From contig RPFO01000310.1 of the NCBI GenBank assembly GCA_009746045.1, positions 814,234-878,233 of the forward strand: a stretch of DNA of 64,000 nucleotides, given 5' to 3'. The position numbers and the translations under genes were made by a program. Under the pieces are notes generated by a model. It was not told where the DNA came from. It searched no databases and worked only from the letters and a program-made list of their open reading frames with translations. The stretch is from Mesostigma viride. Its lineage: Eukaryota; Streptophyta; Mesostigmatophyceae; Mesostigmatales; Mesostigmataceae. Positions within the stretch are counted from its first letter, which is position 1. Each line of letters starts with the position of its first letter. Below, piece after piece: positions 32,831 through 57,092 of this stretch.

Positions 32831-34222
32831 CAGCCAACATGTTCCACAAAAGGTCTAAACCCCAGCTGGGCCCAGCACCCCAGCATGTAGGATAACTTAT
32901 TATTAGAAAGCGAAATAGAGGCATACACACTTCTAGTATCATGGCACCACCGACATCAAAAATGCACTAGAAGCGCCAGCTAGTTTGGGCGGTGCATGTG
33001 ATGGAGACAAGAAAAGGTCACCTGCGACTGTCAGGCTTTCAACGCCGCAGTATCTTCTGAAGGCTTGCCCATGCACTCATGCATTATGACGCATTATGAC
33101 CACACCATCGATGCTCTCATACCTGGCAGCCGCCCCAGACACCGCATGCCCAAAGGGACATGGGCTGGACACTCCCCACCCCCATGTCACCTGGCCACCC
33201 CACCCACCCAAGCAGCGTGGTCGAAGCTGCAGGCCACACTGGTTAAAGAACTGGGCACTGGGGAAGGCCATGCATGCAATGGCCCATGCAAATACGATCT
33301 TGTATGCTTGCACATAGGACTGGGACGTACTGGAAAGGGAAGGCAGCGGACCAATCCATTGCATTGTCGGCCATCACCATTACTATTGAGCTTGCTCGTG
33401 CTTCCCTGGTTGTGCAATGCCCACCTCGGGCCGGACCAGCTCCGCTTTCATGAATGGCTTGGCCACTTTGATAGAGGCACAGCAGCGGCTTGTGTTTAAC
33501 CCACTAACCGGTATTCCGAAACTACCAGTCAGGTGAGCCCTGACACTAACCTGTACGGCTCCGGGGGGCCAAGCCTTTCTCAGTTACCAGCAGGCGCTTA
33601 CTTGGCTGGTCAGACGTCTTCCGTTTGAATGTTTTAATGAAAACCACAACAACCCCCATCCCCTCTCCTTTCCATGAGGGTCATCAGTGCTGAATCATCC
33701 CAGTCCATGTGGTGCAACCCAAGATGAAGACCAAAAGTCTCCCTCTTCCCACCGTATGACCTAAGGTCCCATTATGCGCAGCTGAGGCTGATGTCACAGC
33801 TCCCAAACAGCTGGCCCCCTCTTTTCTGCGCAGCCCTGCGGAAGTAAGTGCATGGAATATGGGGGGTACCGTGTGATCGGTCAGGATGTTGGGTGGAGCT
33901 GTAGTTGCGTGACGAACAGGCGGAGAATGCAACTATCTGTGGCACTTGCTTGAGGAGTGCCAGAAGAGCATGTGGGAAAATGGGGACGAAGCAGTAGTGT
34001 TGAAGGGGGCGGGATGGGGGTGACATGCATGTCCTGCTCAGGTGCAGAGGAAACAATCGCTAGGAAGAAGCAGACGACAAAGCAAAGACCTTTCATTGTT
34101 GGAGCCTTTAATTGTTGTGTCAGCACAATGTGCCAAGGAATCATGCAGGGAAGGTTGGACCAGGTTTACTTCATCAACACTCCTGCCTCTGTACCCTTGC
34201 TAGGGGAAAAGGGGAAATCTCC
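32831..34222. other. Intergenic region, copy B, no gene seen
   Basis: Collinear with copy A 5901-9236 apart from the 88-bp array. Only one partial 88-bp unit is present (33881-33930). No gene or RNA recognised. Confidence 0.5.
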
Positions 34223-34730
34223 AGGTTCAGGCCATAAGAAAGGGGGTGCTGGCAAGCAGATGAATGCCACCGCAAGGGGACCAAACAAACTACCCGATGA
34301 AGCACACAGGTTCAGGCCATAAGAAAGGGGGTGCTGGCAAGCAGATGAGTGCCACCGCAAGGGGACCAAACAAACTACCCGATGAAGCACACAGGTTCAG
34401 GCCATAAGAAAGGGGGTGCTGGCAAGCAGATGAATGCCACCGCAAGGGGACCAAACAAAATACCCGATGAAGCACACAGGTTCAGGCCATAAGAAAGGGG
34501 GTGTTGGCAAGCAGATGAATGCCACCGCAAGGGGACCAAACAAACTACCCGATGAAGCACACAGGTTCAGGCCATAAGAAAGGGGGTGCTGGCAAGCAGA
34601 TGAATGCCACCGCAAGGGGACCAAACAAAATACCCGATGAAGCACACAGGTTCAGGCCATAAGAAAGGGGATGCTGGCAGGCAGATGAATGCCACCGCAA
34701 GGGGTACAAACTACCCAACGAAGGAAACAG
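34223..34730 (+). repeat. 85-bp minisatellite, six units
   Basis: Units start aggttcaggccataagaaag at 34223, 34308, 34393, 34478, 34563 and 34648. Copy A has one unit (9237). As 85 is not a multiple of 3, it is not coding. Confidence 0.95.
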
Positions 34731-34743
34731 GCAGGGTCGCTCA

Positions 34744-37071
34744 TCGAAGCAGCCTAGCCCTCAGCGGTACCTGATCCCGTCGCTGGCTAACCGAGGCATG
34801 CTGCAATACGTTTGGAACCCATCGAAGCAGCCTAGCCCTCAGCGGTACCTGATCCCGTCGCTGGCTAACCAAGGCATGCTGCAATACGTTTGGAACCCAT
34901 CGAAGCAGCCTGGCCCTCAGCGGTACCTGATCCCGTCACTGGCTAACCAAGGCATGCTGCAATACGTTTGGAACCCATCGAAGCAGCCTAGCCCTCAGCG
35001 GTACCTGATCCCGTCGCTGGCTGACCAAGGCATGCTGCAATACGTTTGGAACCCATCGAAGCAGCCTAGCCCTCAGCGGTACCTGATCCCGTCGCTGGCT
35101 CACCAAGGCATGCTGCAATACGTTTGGAACCCGTCGAAGCAGCCTGGCCCTCAGCGGTACCTGAACCCGTCGCTGGCTAACCAAGTCATGCTGCAATACG
35201 TTTGGAACCCATCGAAGCAGCCTGGCCCTCAGCGGTACCTGATCCCGTCGCTGGCTAACCAAGGCATGCAGCAATACGTTTGGAACCCATCGAAGCAGCC
35301 TGGCCCTCAGCGGTACCTGATCCCGTCGCTGGCTCACCAAGGCATGCTGCAATACGTTTGGAACCCATCGAAGCAGCCTAGCCCTCAGCAGTACCTGATC
35401 CCGTCGCTGGCTAACCAAGGCACGCTGCAATACGTTTGGAACCCATCGAAGCAGCCTGGCCCTCAGCGGTACCTGATCCCGTCGCTGGCTAACCGAGGCA
35501 TGCTGCAATACGTTTGGAACCCATCGAAGCAGCCTTGCCCTCAGCGGTACCTGATCCCGTCGCTGGCTCACCAAGGCATGCTGCAATACGTTTGGAACCC
35601 ATCGAAGCAGCCTGGCCCTCAGCGGTACCTGATCCCGTCGCTGGCTAACCAACGCATGCTGCAATACGTTTGGAACCCATCGAAGCAGCCTAGCCCTCAG
35701 CGGTACCTGATCCCGTCGCTGGCTCACCAAGGCATGCTGCAATACGTTTGGAACCCATCGAAGCAGCCTGGCCCTCAGCGGTACCTGATCCCGTCGCTGG
35801 CTCACCAAGGCATGCTGCAATACGTTTGGAACCCATCGAAGCAGCCTGGCCCTCAGCGGTACCTGATCCCGTCGCTGGCTCACCAACGCATGCTGCAATA
35901 CGTTTGGAACCCATCGAAGCAGCCTGGCCCTCAGCGGTACCTGCTCCCGTCGCTGGCTGACCATGGCATGCTGCAATACGTTTGGAACCCATCGAAGCAG
36001 CCTGGCCCTCAGCGGTACCTGATCCCGTCGCTGGCTCACCAAGGCATGCTGCAATACGTTTGGAACCCATCGAAGCAGCCTAGCCCTCAGCGGTACCTGA
36101 TCCCGTCGCTGGCTCACCAAGGCATGCTGCAATACGTTTGGAACCCATCGAAGCAGCCTGGCCCTCAGCGGTACCTGATCCCGTCGCTGGCTCACCAAGG
36201 CATGCTGCAATACGTTTGGAACCCATCGAAGCAGTCTAGCCCTCAGCGGTGCCTGATCCTGTCGCTGGCTCACCAAGGCATGCTGCAATACGGTTGGAAC
36301 CCATCGAAGCAGCCTGGCCCTCAGCGGTGCCTGATCCCGTCGCTGGCTTACCAAGGCATGCTGCAATACGTTTGGAACCCATCGAAGCAGCCCAGACCTC
36401 AGCGGTACCTGATCCCGTCGCTGGCTAACCAAGGCATGCTGCAATACGTTTGGAACCCATCGAAGCAGCCTAGCCCTCAGCGGTACCTGATCCCGTCTCT
36501 GGCTAACCAAGGCATGCTGCAATACGTTTGGAACCCATCGAAGCAGCCTAGCCCTCAGCGGTACCTGATCCCGTCGCTGGCTCACCAAGGCATGCTGCAA
36601 TACGTTTGGAACCCATCGAAGCAGCCTGGCCCTCAGCGGTACCTGATCCCGTCGCTGGCTAACCAAGGCATGCTGCAATACGTTTGGAACCCATCGAAGC
36701 AGCCTGGCCCTCAGCGGTACCTGATCCCGTCGCTGGCTAACCAAGGCATGCTGCAATACGTTTGGAACCCATCGAAGCAGCCTAGCCCTCAGCGGTACCT
36801 GATCCCGTCGCTGGCTCACCAAGGCATGCTGCAATACGTTTTGAACCCATCGAAGCAGCCTAGCCCTCAGCGGTACCTGATCCCGTCGCTGGCTAACCGA
36901 GGCATGCTGCAATACGTTTTGAACCCATCGAAGCAGCCTGGCCCTCAGCGGTACCTGATCCCGTCGCTGGCTAACCGAGGCATGCTGCAATACGTTTGGA
37001 ACCCATCGAAGCAGGCTAGCCCTCAGCGGTACCTCATCCCGTTGCTGGCTAACCGAGGCATGCTGCAATAG
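34744..37071 (+). repeat. 78-bp minisatellite, about 30 units, open in several frames
   Basis: Every unit is exactly 78 bp (26 codons), so an ATG-started plus frame runs 757 codons (34798-37071) with repeats of the type LQYVWNPSKQPSPQRYLIPS. An antisense frame is open for about 710 codons, and parts of two further frames are also open, which points to composition, not coding. Most variation falls at a few positions (Ser/Gly and Asn/His codons in the plus frame). Copy A carries about one unit with a stop in the plus frame. Expression cannot be excluded. Confidence 0.9.
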
Positions 37072-39249
37072 TTTTAGAAGCCGGGCCCTGCCTGGAATGG
37101 GGAGGTGTCACGGAGGAAGGGAGGGGGGAAAAAAGAGAGCGGAAAGCGAGGCTGGTTGATCAACTTGTCATTGTGTCGGTGTCATACCGAGCATCGCAAT
37201 ATCATCTCTCCTGCAGGGCGAGGCAGAGTTCTTTCACGCCTGTCCTCAGACTAACACGACGGGAGAACAGGATACTGAGATTGCTCGGATCAGCAGAGCC
37301 AATACCGAAATAAGGCACTTTTTCGGAATGGCCTACCAGTCTACCGCACCTTGAAAGATCGGCGCCCCATGTCAGTATACCAACATGCGATGGAGCCATC
37401 CGGAGCGTTGTCTAAAATTTTCCGTGCAAAGCTGCGGACAGGACAGCATTCATGCAGGTGCCATCCGGATAGCATGCAACCTTGCCGGTATGATAAACCT
37501 CCAAGGGCGACGAGACCGTGTCCTGCCATGACAGTATTGCCTCACAGAATTCCACAGAGAAACAAACATATTGCCAACACCAACGCGCAGCTCAGAATTT
37601 GAAATGGGCTTTCAGTGACGCACAACGATTGTAATGCCGCGGCAAACTGGGCAGACCGCAAAACCAGGTTGTGCTCTGGCGGCGATCTCGAGGACAGGAC
37701 CCGTGATGACTAGGAATATGTAGCTCATGCGGCGAGCAGCGAGCAGCGAAGAGTGACGTGCATTTTTCATTCCAAGAGTTGCCCATCCATTCCCGTCCGC
37801 AAAGCATATGGATTGATTCATGGATTGATTCATGGATTATTGCTCTTCGTCGGCTGGCTTCAAGCATACACTGCAGTACCAAACTATTTCACTGCAATAT
37901 GGGACCTGCGGGACCATCAGGCCGGCCGGAACGGTGAGGCGGATCCTCTACGCTTCCATACAGTAGTAGTCTCTTTTGCATTGAGAGGCTTTTTATAACC
38001 GTCAGTGTACATAATCTTACCGCCAAGGCGGCAACCTTAGCCTGCCATTTCTTTCCAGTCGGGTTGTGTATCTGTGGTGCACATTCGACGTGCATGCCAC
38101 ATGGCATCGGGAGCAAAAACTTCTGATTTTGCGCAATTAGTCACGTGCCTCGGTGCCACGCGCCACACGGTCCAGGCGCTGCCAGCGCATCGCCACCCAG
38201 GTAGCATGCAGAATCAGTGCAATTTTATCCGAAGACAGGCAGAATTATTCGCGCGCTAAGCTTGCGGTCAGTAGTCAGTACGCCACAGAACTGCCACAGA
38301 CGGGGCTGCGGACCGTAATCTAAAGCAAATTCCCATGGCGCTGGGGACGCCAAGGAAACGGAAAGACTGTTGTTCGTTGCAACTGTAATATACATCGTTT
38401 CCCCCGTCCCTTTCTTGGACTTCTTTTTGTCTACAAATTAGTTGGACTTTCAATTCGCTCGAAGCACGGGGACCAGCCTGAAAGTCACAGTGGAATACGC
38501 CGACCCAAATTAAATTCGGCTGGAAGCCGACAGGTGATTTGGCTCGCCGTATCGTGTCGACCCGTAGATTATTTACATTCAGGCGACCTCCCATTTATGG
38601 TCTATATCCGTCGTCAACTCACACGCAGGGCTCCGACAAGGGCCGCGGGACAACGCACGATAATGGTCAAGAGGTGGTGTGGATGCTTAGTGCTAGCCGG
38701 ACCGTTCCCTGCCCTCTAAACACAAGATGAAGCAGCTGTGCATAAGTTAAGGGGCTGCAAAGTTTCGCAATGCCATGCCTCGCATCGGTGAATAGCGGGG
38801 CGCGAGTAAGGCGGAACGATAAGGCTACCAAGCCTAGAATTCCTGGACTGCCGTCGGCTTGCCACCGCGTTCTCGTCTCTGAAGCATGGTTAAGAGACGG
38901 AGACATTGGCTGGTGCGTGCGTAAACCCCCCCCACCCCCACTGCACCTTGCAATTCTGGGCTGCTGTACTGGATTATGCTTACCCCTGTCGGTAGCGCAT
39001 GCAAGCAAGCTGCATGGGGTGCCTTGAGTTACTACTTGTTTTCTCAACTGCCTCAAACTCCAATTCCAGTCATTCCTCCCTGACTATCTTTTCTTCTTGG
39101 TTGTATTTACTATCAAATAAGCTAAATCAATATTTTAATTAAATCACCATTTTAATCTTTCTGGACATTGATAGGCACACCTCGGTTGTTGCGAGGTGGT
39201 ATTCCTAAATATGGCATATCTCAGGGATGGCTTTGGGCTAACGCAGGGA
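37072..39249. other. Intergenic region upstream of ankyrin gene, copy B
   Basis: Collinear with 9407-11459. It contains the 167-bp block identical to copy A (37218-37384). Other open frames are not shared between copies. No gene supported. Confidence 0.45.
39108..39198. mobile_element. 91-bp A+T-rich insertion, copy B only
   Basis: Copy A reads straight through at this point (near 11402). The insertion is flanked by gtatt at 39103-39107 and 39199-39203. It may be a short non-autonomous element, but no clear terminal inverted repeat is seen. Confidence 0.4.
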
Positions 39250-39610
39250 GCTAAACTTGTCAGGGGTGCGAGCTGGGGGCAATCATGGACCAGCGCATGG
39301 GTTGCACGTGTGTCTCATCGCTTGCTTGGCCAGCATGCCTGGTTCCTGTGGATGCTGAGGGCAAGCATGGACCAGCGCATGGGGTGCACGTGTGTCTCAT
39401 CGCTTGCTTGGCCAGCATGCCTGGTTCCTGTGGATGCTGAGGGCAAGCACGGACCAGCGCATGGGTTGCACGTGTGTCTCATCGCTTGCTTGGCCCGCAT
39501 GCCTGGTTCCTGTGAATGCTGAGGGCAAGCATGGACCAGCAAATGCATGGGGTGCACGTGTGTCTCATCGCTTGCTTGGCCAGCACGCCTGGTTCCTGTG
39601 GATGCTGACA
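39250..39610 (+). repeat. 82-bp minisatellite, about four units, copy B
   Basis: Units start gccagcatgcctgg at 39329 and 39411, then variants at 39493 and 39579, the last spacing being 86 bp. Same array and place as 11460-11806. Confidence 0.9.
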
Positions 39611-39677
39611 TACGTGCACGCATGCTTTGGGCTGTGTGATTGGAGCATGTTGGGATTACTGTCGCTGCTGCGTTCAG

Positions 39678-52189
<12,512 letters not shown>

Positions 52190-53633
52190 AAAACTGCAGA
52201 CTGGCGATAGCCCTGGTGGAACGTCATGCGTTGCGATGACACTTAGAGCCCTAGTTGGCATGTTTGTCCACATGCCCATGTTGCGTGCTCAGAGTGTGAC
52301 ATATCTGCATCTTTAGCTTTGCTCAGTACACCAGTGTGGGCGGTACCTAGTGGTCGCGATGGCTCACTAGGGATATACTAGCGATGTCGTTCGAGCTCGT
52401 TTGGCATGCTCTTAGTAATGGACTGGCACTACTAGAACTGCTGCCCATGCCTGGCTAGGTACTTTCTACGCTGCCTGCAGCAGCTGTATGTTTCGCTTCT
52501 GCATGTCACAATTACAGATAGCCATGTGTTGCAGCTCTGTTGCCTGCGTGAAAGCGTTGGTGCTTTTTGTAGCACCAGCTGCTACGAAAAAGAAAAGGCG
52601 GTAAAGATGGAGAGAGTGCATGTTATGCCACTATATCGGCATCAGCAGCGTCGTTTCGAGTAGAGTAAGTGGTGCCGTTCCTATGCGAAATTCTGCTTTG
52701 TTTTCAAACGGAGCTTAGGCTGCTAAATAAGGTATGTATGCGCTGATCGACTGGCTCTAGCTAGGCAGCACTCATTGTCTCGCCAATAAATTACGGAAGC
52801 ATGATAGGCTGAGGATAACTTATTACAACCGTGAAGTGAGGGCAATGTCAAGTTGAGTGGCATCGAAAAATCATATTTATAATTCCAAGGCTGCTGGGAT
52901 AGATATTAGTGTCATAGGGAGTCAGATGGCCAGGGCTGGAGCTTGTTAAGATCAATTTTCCATCGAGCTGCCGGGCCAGTTGGTGACTTGCCATGCTGTA
53001 TTTATTCAGCACAAAATTCTCCAGAGAAGCTGCTGCATAAATTCAGCTTGGGAGCCTGCACCACTTACACAATCACACGATGGCCGTTAACGGGCTTGGT
53101 CCTTGTGAAATGCGGTTTTGCGGTAGTTGTCAAGTTAGTTATGCAGTGGTTGGTAATTGACTAGGCGTCTCACCATATTCCGGCAATGCATGTCACCGAT
53201 TGCTTAACCGTCCATTTTTTCATACACAACCCCTTCATTTTTTTTTCCACGTCTGTGCGAGTGCTTTGGTTCAGGGCAGGAATGCCTGACAGCCTTCTGA
53301 GGCCTTCAGCCCTGACACAAGCATAGTCATCCTCGCCCCATTTCCTATCGTTTCCTTTCCCCAAATCGGCCAACTCCCATCCCCGGCTGCTATGCATGGA
53401 TGTGCGAACCTAGGGTGGGTGTCAACATGTTACCGAGGTAGAACCCAAAACTACTTACTAGGAGCCCAGCTGGAACATATGTGACGTAGGGTGGCCGAAT
53501 CTCAATGACATGCTGCCCCAGGCACTTCCTTTGCCATTATTGAACCTTGGAAACATTAATTTCCTGTTCTCCATCCTACATCCTGTCGGTAGCCATTTTC
53601 TGACCTTGTTATTTGCTTGTGCTTGATTGGACC
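52190..53633. other. Region between ankyrin gene copy B and kinase gene copy C
   Basis: Collinear with 22836-24389. No gene seen. It should include the kinase promoter. The stretch 53422-53475 (accgaggtagaacccaaaac) is shared with copy A and missing from copy B. Confidence 0.5.
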
Positions 53634-56600
53634 ATGCAGAATATGCAGGATGCTTTTGCAGAGATTGACTGGTCCGCCCGCCAGCTGGATCCCGAACCTG
53701 GCCTCCTCTCCAGCCTGGAGGGTAAAGTAACCATCATGCAAGGAACCTGGACAGTTGCGCAGCTGGCCCACCGCATGGGGGTGGTGGTGAAGGGCAGCGC
53801 CTTGAATGCGGCGAGATTGGGCGCAGAGCTTAGGCAAGAGGATCAGCGCAGCAGGGAGCAGCTGGCCCAGGCGCAGGCACAAGAGGACGTCATGCACCGC
53901 AAGCTGGCCCACCTTCGCCGGAACAGCACGGACGTGGCTGCGGCAAGGGAGCGGGATGACGCGGTGCAGGCATATGCGAGCAGCCTTCAGGCTCTGCGTG
54001 AGACTTTGGAGAAGAAGGCAGGCCTGTCGGAGCAGCGACTTAAGCAGCAGCTGACGCTTAAGGAAACCGTGGGTTTGTTTGACAACAGCCAAGAGACATT
54101 GCCTGCTAGAGATGCGGGGAAAGGGCTTGAGCCAGACATGGAGGCAACCGGCCGGCTGGCGCTGGAGCAGCTGAGGGCAGTGGTAAAGGACTGCAATGAT
54201 GAGCTGATGCCTGCAGCGGTGGCTACACAGAAAGCAATGGAGCATTTGCAGGCCTGCTTGGAGAAACAGGAAAGCATCGCAGCAAAATTGCGGGGTCAGC
54301 TGGACGCTGCCGTCCAATCAGGGCAGCGGTTTGCAGCCTCGGTGCTTTCCCAGCTGAAGGGTGAGACTCCCGAGGAGGATGGCAGACATGCGCGAAAGAT
54401 GTCAGAGATAACGTCCTTGCGTGAGAAGGAAGTGCGCAAGATGATGGCCCTGCGAGAGAGCATCCCAGGGACCCTGTCTCGCATGGCGGCTGCCCAGCAG
54501 GAGAGTCTGCTGATCAAACGACAGCTGAGGGATACTCGCAACCAAATAATAGACGCAGAGGAGGATGCGCGCACAGGGCAGCTGCAGCAGCTCAAGGAGA
54601 AGGAGAGGGCGCTGCTGGAGCAAGGCTCCAAGTTGGCTGTGGAACAAGCCACACTGTCCGAGTCGTTGGCAGATGCCAAGCTGCAGCAGTGGTACCCGGA
54701 CTTGCTGGCGCAAGAGGAGCGCATCAAGGAGCTGCACAAGTTCCTACCGGCGGGCACCAGCAGGGACCTCATTGACAATGACTGGAACCTGTCCAAGTTC
54801 CGGGATAGCTTTGGCAAACCTTTGATTCCAGGGAGGGGCGTATGGCGGGTGCGGCTAATGGAGGACTGGAGCGGGAGGCAGTGGGTGGTGAAGGAGATGG
54901 GACCAGGTCCAGAACTGCGGCGGGAGGTGAACCGGCTGAAGGCGTTGCAGCACCCGCTGGTGATCCCCCTGGAGCGGGTGTTCATCGACAGCAACGTGGC
55001 CTACCTGCAGATGCCCTACTACAAGAATGGGAACCTGCGTGGCTGGGTTGACAGCATCGCGGGCACCCAGAAGGGGGCAGCGAGCCTGACCACCCAGCAG
55101 GGTGCGCAGATCTGGAGCACGATGAAGCAGGTCTTCCAGGCGGTGGCCTTTCTCCACCGCAAGGGCATCGTGCACCGCGACCTCAAGCCGGAGAATGTGC
55201 TGCTGCAGGACGACGGCCAGATCGCGCTGTGTGACTTTGGGGTCAGCCACGATGTGCTGGCGCACCTGCAGACGACCAAGGCAACGCTGGCCATGGGGGG
55301 ACATACCGCGTGCTATGCCGCCCCGGAGGTGCTTGCGGGGAAGGGCGTGTCCGCAAGCAACCCGTACGCCGAGGACCTATGGTCCCTGGGGGTGATGCTG
55401 CTGGAGCTGGCAGGGACCCGGCTGTCTTGGAACGCAATAACCTCCCGCCTGGAGGATGAGCTGGGTCGGCCCATCAACACGGCCGACTTGCTGGTGGGCA
55501 AATCCAAGTGGCACCACGATCTGATCACCCTGGCTGACTCCCTGCTTCAGAAGGACCCTGATGCGCGGCCCAGTGCTGACGCGGTCCTTGCCTGCGAGTT
55601 CTTCCAGCAAGACCCGTCCGCCAGCCAGGTGCAGCAGAACCGCCACCTGCTGCTGCTGACCAGCCACCTGGCGAAGCTGCGGCAGAGCCCTCAGGGTGGC
55701 GGGCGGCCCAAGACCCACGTGATGAGGTTGGACGTGCGCGAGGGGCCCGGCATGGTTGCCCGGGTGCTGGCGTTGTTTGCTCGGGAGGACGTCAAGCCCG
55801 AGGAGACCGTGGTGGGCGAACATGCGGGCGTGCGCATCCCTCTCTCCGAGGTGCTCCACAACTTCTTTGAGGCGGTGGTGCTGCCTGCTGCCGGCCTGTT
55901 TGAGCAGGGCAAGGGGGATGGCGAGGATGCCAGTGGGTCTGGAGCGGCCTCCCAGGTGCGCGAGGGGGTGGCCTTCCTTCCCACCGTTTGCCAGGCCAAG
56001 GACGCCAAGGCCACAAAGACCCACCGGCAGCGGCTGCGCACGGTGGGCAAGATCTTGGCCAAGGCAGTGCTGCAGTGCATCCACGTGCCGGTGCAGTTTT
56101 GCAGTGCGCTCTTCTGTGCGCTGGTAGCCAAGGATGACCTCACGCAGTACAGCACGGCCGACTGCCTGGAGATGCTGGCGGAGTTTGACCCCACCGACGC
56201 GCGCCGCATGCGCGTCACGCTGGCCATGAAGCACGGGGACGGCGAATCGGGGATCACCCTGGGGGCCCTCATGGGCGATGCCGGCGCGGACGAGACGCTC
56301 ATGACGGATGCCAACAAAGAGCTGCTCGTGCGCAAGGCGATCCACCACCGCCTGGTCTTAACGCGGACGGCCGAGCTCGCAGAGGTGCGTGCCGGCTTCC
56401 TGTGCCTCGACTGGGAGCCCCTGCTGGGTGTGCTCTCGCCGTTTGACCTGATGACCCTCTTCTTTGGGACAGACTACTTGGACGTCAGCCGCGTCAGCCA
56501 GGCGTTCCAGCTGGACACGGCCAGCTGGGAGGGCAGGGAGGCGCTGGGGCAGCAGGCGTGGGAGTGGCTGCAACGCTTCGTGCACGAGGCCTCGGAGACG

Positions 56601-57092
56601 TCCCTGCGCCTGTTCAGCATCTGTGCGCTGGGCGGCGCCAAGTCCTTGTGGTCGGGCATGTGTGCCGTGAAGAGGCTGGCCTCTGCCAGCAACGGGGGCC
56701 TGCCGGAGTTCTCCCGTGAGTCGGGCTCCCTGTACCTCCCTCTCCCCGGTAACGACGGCTGCCCCTCGTACGAGGCGTTCAGCGCGCGCATGTTTGCGGC
56801 GCTCAAGGTGCACGGGGAGTACGGCCAGCGCACCGAGGCGCAGCGTGCCCAGAAGATGGGCATGGAGGAGATGCAGGGTGTGGTGCGGGCGATGGCGGGG
56901 CAGGTGAGGGCGGGGGGCTGGTACCGCTGCCCCAACGGCCACCTGTACTGCATCACCGAGTGTGGCGGTGCCATGCAGGAGAGCACGTGCCCCACCTGCG
57001 GGAAAGGCATTGGCGGGAGCCACCACCGGTTGAGGGGCGACAACGCGAATGCACTTGATGTGGATGGGGCGCAGAGACCCGCATGGAACTGA
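53634..57092 (+). CDS. Coiled-coil/Ser-Thr protein kinase/HECT-like/RZ-finger protein, copy C
   Basis: 1152 codons from the first in-frame ATG, the same length as copy B with no indels, so residue numbers agree: kinase Lys420, HRD 514-516, DFG 534-536, HECT-like about 694-1078, RZ Cys1099/His1103/Cys1119/Cys1122. The HECT Cys position is Glu here too. Most differences from copy B are scattered single residues. A cluster lies in the coiled coil around residues 300-305 (DTRNQI here, YIPLEI in copy B), next to the site of the copy A frameshift. Two intact paralogues with all kinase and zinc residues conserved indicate selection for function. Substrates and location are unknown. No signal peptide or membrane segment is evident. 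Confidence 0.9.
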   Translation: MQNMQDAFAEIDWSARQLDPEPGLLSSLEGKVTIMQGTWTVAQLAHRMGVVVKGSALNAARLGAELRQEDQRSREQLAQAQAQEDVMHRKLAHLRRNSTDVAAARERDDAVQAYASSLQALRETLEKKAGLSEQRLKQQLTLKETVGLFDNSQETLPARDAGKGLEPDMEATGRLALEQLRAVVKDCNDELMPAAVATQKAMEHLQACLEKQESIAAKLRGQLDAAVQSGQRFAASVLSQLKGETPEEDGRHARKMSEITSLREKEVRKMMALRESIPGTLSRMAAAQQESLLIKRQLRDTRNQIIDAEEDARTGQLQQLKEKERALLEQGSKLAVEQATLSESLADAKLQQWYPDLLAQEERIKELHKFLPAGTSRDLIDNDWNLSKFRDSFGKPLIPGRGVWRVRLMEDWSGRQWVVKEMGPGPELRREVNRLKALQHPLVIPLERVFIDSNVAYLQMPYYKNGNLRGWVDSIAGTQKGAASLTTQQGAQIWSTMKQVFQAVAFLHRKGIVHRDLKPENVLLQDDGQIALCDFGVSHDVLAHLQTTKATLAMGGHTACYAAPEVLAGKGVSASNPYAEDLWSLGVMLLELAGTRLSWNAITSRLEDELGRPINTADLLVGKSKWHHDLITLADSLLQKDPDARPSADAVLACEFFQQDPSASQVQQNRHLLLLTSHLAKLRQSPQGGGRPKTHVMRLDVREGPGMVARVLALFAREDVKPEETVVGEHAGVRIPLSEVLHNFFEAVVLPAAGLFEQGKGDGEDASGSGAASQVREGVAFLPTVCQAKDAKATKTHRQRLRTVGKILAKAVLQCIHVPVQFCSALFCALVAKDDLTQYSTADCLEMLAEFDPTDARRMRVTLAMKHGDGESGITLGALMGDAGADETLMTDANKELLVRKAIHHRLVLTRTAELAEVRAGFLCLDWEPLLGVLSPFDLMTLFFGTDYLDVSRVSQAFQLDTASWEGREALGQQAWEWLQRFVHEASETSLRLFSICALGGAKSLWSGMCAVKRLASASNGGLPEFSRESGSLYLPLPGNDGCPSYEAFSARMFAALKVHGEYGQRTEAQRAQKMGMEEMQGVVRAMAGQVRAGGWYRCPNGHLYCITECGGAMQESTCPTCGKGIGGSHHRLRGDNANALDVDGAQRPAWN

